A DNA stretch of 64,000 bases from BRH-c25 sp012519325 (lineage in GTDB: Bacteria > Bacillota > Clostridia > Lutisporales > Lutisporaceae): assembly GCA_050950645.1 (NCBI GenBank), contig JBMNHZ010000007.1, positions 124,001 to 188,000 of the forward strand, written 5' to 3'. This document shows positions 62,637 to 64,000 of the stretch, in pieces. How positions within the stretch are numbered: position 1 is the stretch's first letter; each line of letters begins with the position of its first letter. The translations under genes and the position numbers were made by a program. The notes beneath the pieces were generated by a model that was given only the letters and a program-made list of their open reading frames with translations, searched no databases and was not told the origin of the DNA.

Positions 62637-63744
62637 TTATACTCCATTCCCCTGCATCAAATATGCATTTATGAAATTATCCAGTTCCCCGTCCATTACC
62701 GCTTCTGAATTTCCTGTTTCTTCTCCTGTTCTATGATCCTTGACCAAGTTGTAAGGATGAAACACATAGGAACGTATCTGACTTCCCCATGCGATTTCCC
62801 GATATTCACCCTTAATGTCTTCAATTTTGTCCTTATGCTCCTGCTCTTTGAGTTCCAGAAGCTTGGCTGTCAGCATCTTCATAGCCATTTCTTTGTTGCT
62901 GTGCTGGGATCGTTCATTCTGACACTGGACTATTATTCCTGTAGGAATATGAGTTATACGCACCGCGGAATCCGTCTTATTAACATGTTGTCCGCCGGCT
63001 CCGCTGGAACGGTAGGTATCAATCTTCAAATCCTCTTCATTAATCTCTACTTTTACATCATCATCCAGTTCAGGAATCACATCCACCGATGCAAAAGAAG
63101 TATGCCGCTTGCCTGCTGTATCAAAAGGCGAAATTCTTACAAGTCTGTGCACACCTTTTTCCGACTTTAAATATCCATAGGCATTTTCACCCTCTATAAG
63201 CAAAGTAACGCTTTTTATGCCTCCTTCATAATCCTTCAGCATATCAAGGGTTGATACTGTATAACCCTTTCTTTCAGCCCATCTTGTGTACATGCGAAGC
63301 AGCATCTCAGCCCAGTCCTGGGCTTCCAGGCCTCCTGCCCCGGAGTGTATTGTAAATATCGCATTATTCCTGTCATACTGGCCATTGAGCAAGGTCTCAA
63401 TTCTGAAGCTTTCCAGTCGCTCCCGAAGAACCTTGAAGGAGTTCTCCACCTCAGGTATCACTGATTCATCCTGGGCTTCCATCCCCAGCTCTATCAGCAC
63501 TTCAATATCCTCATACTCCTTTTTCAAACCTTCAATTCTTTCTAATTTATCCTTCATAGCCTTAATTCTTTTCAGAACCATCCCCGCATTTTCAGCATCA
63601 TTCCAAAAACCTTCCTGATTCATCTCCTGCTCCAGCTCATATATCTTCTCCTGCAACGATGTCAGGTCAAAGAGACACCTCGATTTCCTCTATTGCTTTC
63701 CGTATCTCGGATAAGCCGTATTTATACTGTTCCAGCTCCAACAT
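62637..63744 (-). CDS. prfB: Peptide chain release factor 2 with programmed +1 frameshift
   Basis: RF2 ends translation at UGA and UAA. The first 25 codons run from ATG 63744 (CTAGGAGG upstream) to CTT-TGA at 63672-63667. A +1 shift then reads GAC and continues in the main frame to 62637, for about 369 residues in all. Domains: the N-terminal helical domain, the PCRF domain (AIFTIHSGAGGLEAQDWAEM), and the catalytic GGQ loop (RSSGAGGQHVNKTDSAVRIT). The anticodon-like SPF tripeptide of RF2 is visible in VRISPFDTAGKRH. The frameshift autoregulates RF2 by sensing its own level at UGA. Its position near secA matches the common clostridial order secA-prfB. Confidence 0.97.
63666..63680 (-). promoter_or_regulatory. 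prfB programmed +1 frameshift site
   Basis: Slippery CTT-TGA-C with an AGGTG Shine-Dalgarno-like element three bases upstream of the CTT. The in-frame UGA is codon 26, and bypassing one U gives GAC as the next codon. This is the classical RF2 arrangement. Confidence 0.97.
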
Positions 63745-63800
63745 TATAAAACCTCCTAGTATTTTGATTCGCGATCCCGTGACCCCGGAGCCTTACCCCA

Positions 63801-63833
63801 TGTCTCGTATCTCACGTCTCGTATCTCGCGTCT
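63801..63833. repeat. TCTCGTATCTCACGTCTCGTATCTCG tandem repeat
   Basis: Three to four near-identical 10-base units (CTCGTAT/CTCACGT/CTCGCGT) between prfB and secA, related to the tract at 50262-50294. No function is evident. Confidence 0.75.
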
Positions 63834-63838
63834 GAAAT

Positions 63839-64000
63839 CTATTTATTCGCTCCGCAGCATTTTTTGTACTTCTTGCCGCTTCCGCAGGGGCAGGGATCAT
63901 TTCTTCCTATTTTTTCTTCCTTCACAATAGGCTTTCTCATACCGCCCTCCTGGTTTGTCACTACAGGTTCGGCTACCTTTTCCCTTTTGGGCAGGCTTGA
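63839..64000 (-). CDS. secA: SecA preprotein translocase ATPase, C-terminal end only
   Basis: The last 53 codons of a minus-strand gene entering from beyond the right edge. The end carries the SecA zinc-binding tail NDPCPCGSGKKYKKCC, preceded by the flexible linker with KREKVAEPVVTNQEGG. SecA drives protein export through SecYEG. The stop is TAG at 63841-63839. Only the C-terminus is visible, so the catalytic domains cannot be checked; other proteins (for example those with stand-alone SEC-C motifs) share the tail, but the linker and the prfB neighbour favour SecA. Confidence 0.88.
   Translation of the reverse strand, partial: SSLPKREKVAEPVVTNQEGGMRKPIVKEEKIGRNDPCPCGSGKKYKKCCGANK

Overview
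The window looks like chromosomal DNA of an anaerobic, low-to-moderate GC, Gram-positive bacterium of the class Clostridia. Reasons: strong AGGAGG-type ribosome sites with ATG, GTG and TTG starts; sigma-A promoters with 17-bp spacers; a CIRCE-controlled groESL; a Rex repressor; S-layer-homology (SLH) surface proteins; an [FeFe]-hydrogenase; and a selenocysteine formate dehydrogenase. The genus cannot be fixed from sequence reading alone; relatives of Acetivibrio/Ruminiclostridium or Moorella-type H2/formate metabolisers are plausible.

Bases 1-5,600: the end of a class V aminotransferase/cysteine desulfurase-like gene, a DsrE-like protein, a secreted amidase, an AspT/YidE-type membrane transporter, and two decayed remnants (an MFS transporter and a thiolase). 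Bases 5,600-19,900 form a molybdenum/formate/hydrogen island: a NuoG/FDH-like Fe-S protein without a catalytic domain, an ECF S-component, the [FeFe]-hydrogenase hydA behind a Moco-type riboswitch and terminator, fdhD, the Sec-containing fdhA (UGA read as Sec, with an E. coli fdhF-like SECIS), modABC with a ModE-type operator, a short ModE-like regulator, a Cys-tailed molybdopterin-binding protein, moeA, mobB, mogA and moaC. Together they take up molybdate, build and sulfurate Moco, make formate dehydrogenase and couple it to H2 metabolism.

Bases 20,000-28,200: a Cache/HAMP/degenerate GGDEF/EAL c-di-GMP phosphodiesterase, groESL, a DUF554 membrane protein, an OGG-type DNA glycosylase, a P-loop protein with an Asp23-like tail, and a CoA-binding protein. 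Bases 28,260-42,700: a surface protein of about 3,130 residues with Calx-beta, Fn3, Ig-like and SLH domains, a DUF2442 protein, a MalT-like LuxR regulator, a sodium-pump decarboxylase gamma-like peptide with a nonsense-interrupted beta subunit, and rex.

Bases 42,900-52,000: an ABC-F ATPase, an NAD-type isocitrate dehydrogenase, the t6A genes tsaD, tsaB-rimI (fused) and tsaE, and a sigma/anti-sigma operon with two envelope proteins. Bases 52,000-59,540: a second giant SLH surface protein (beta-helix/GLUG type) broken by two single-base frameshifts and one TGA. It is preceded by a GC-rich leader with a strong terminator. The window closes with tex, an ACT-domain protein, prfB with its programmed +1 frameshift, and the 3' end of secA.

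A dispersed repeat family (GGGGACGTTTC/AAGGACACGGGG) and a separate pair of 94-bp elements recur between genes. Several of the first kind sit as hairpins between convergent genes.
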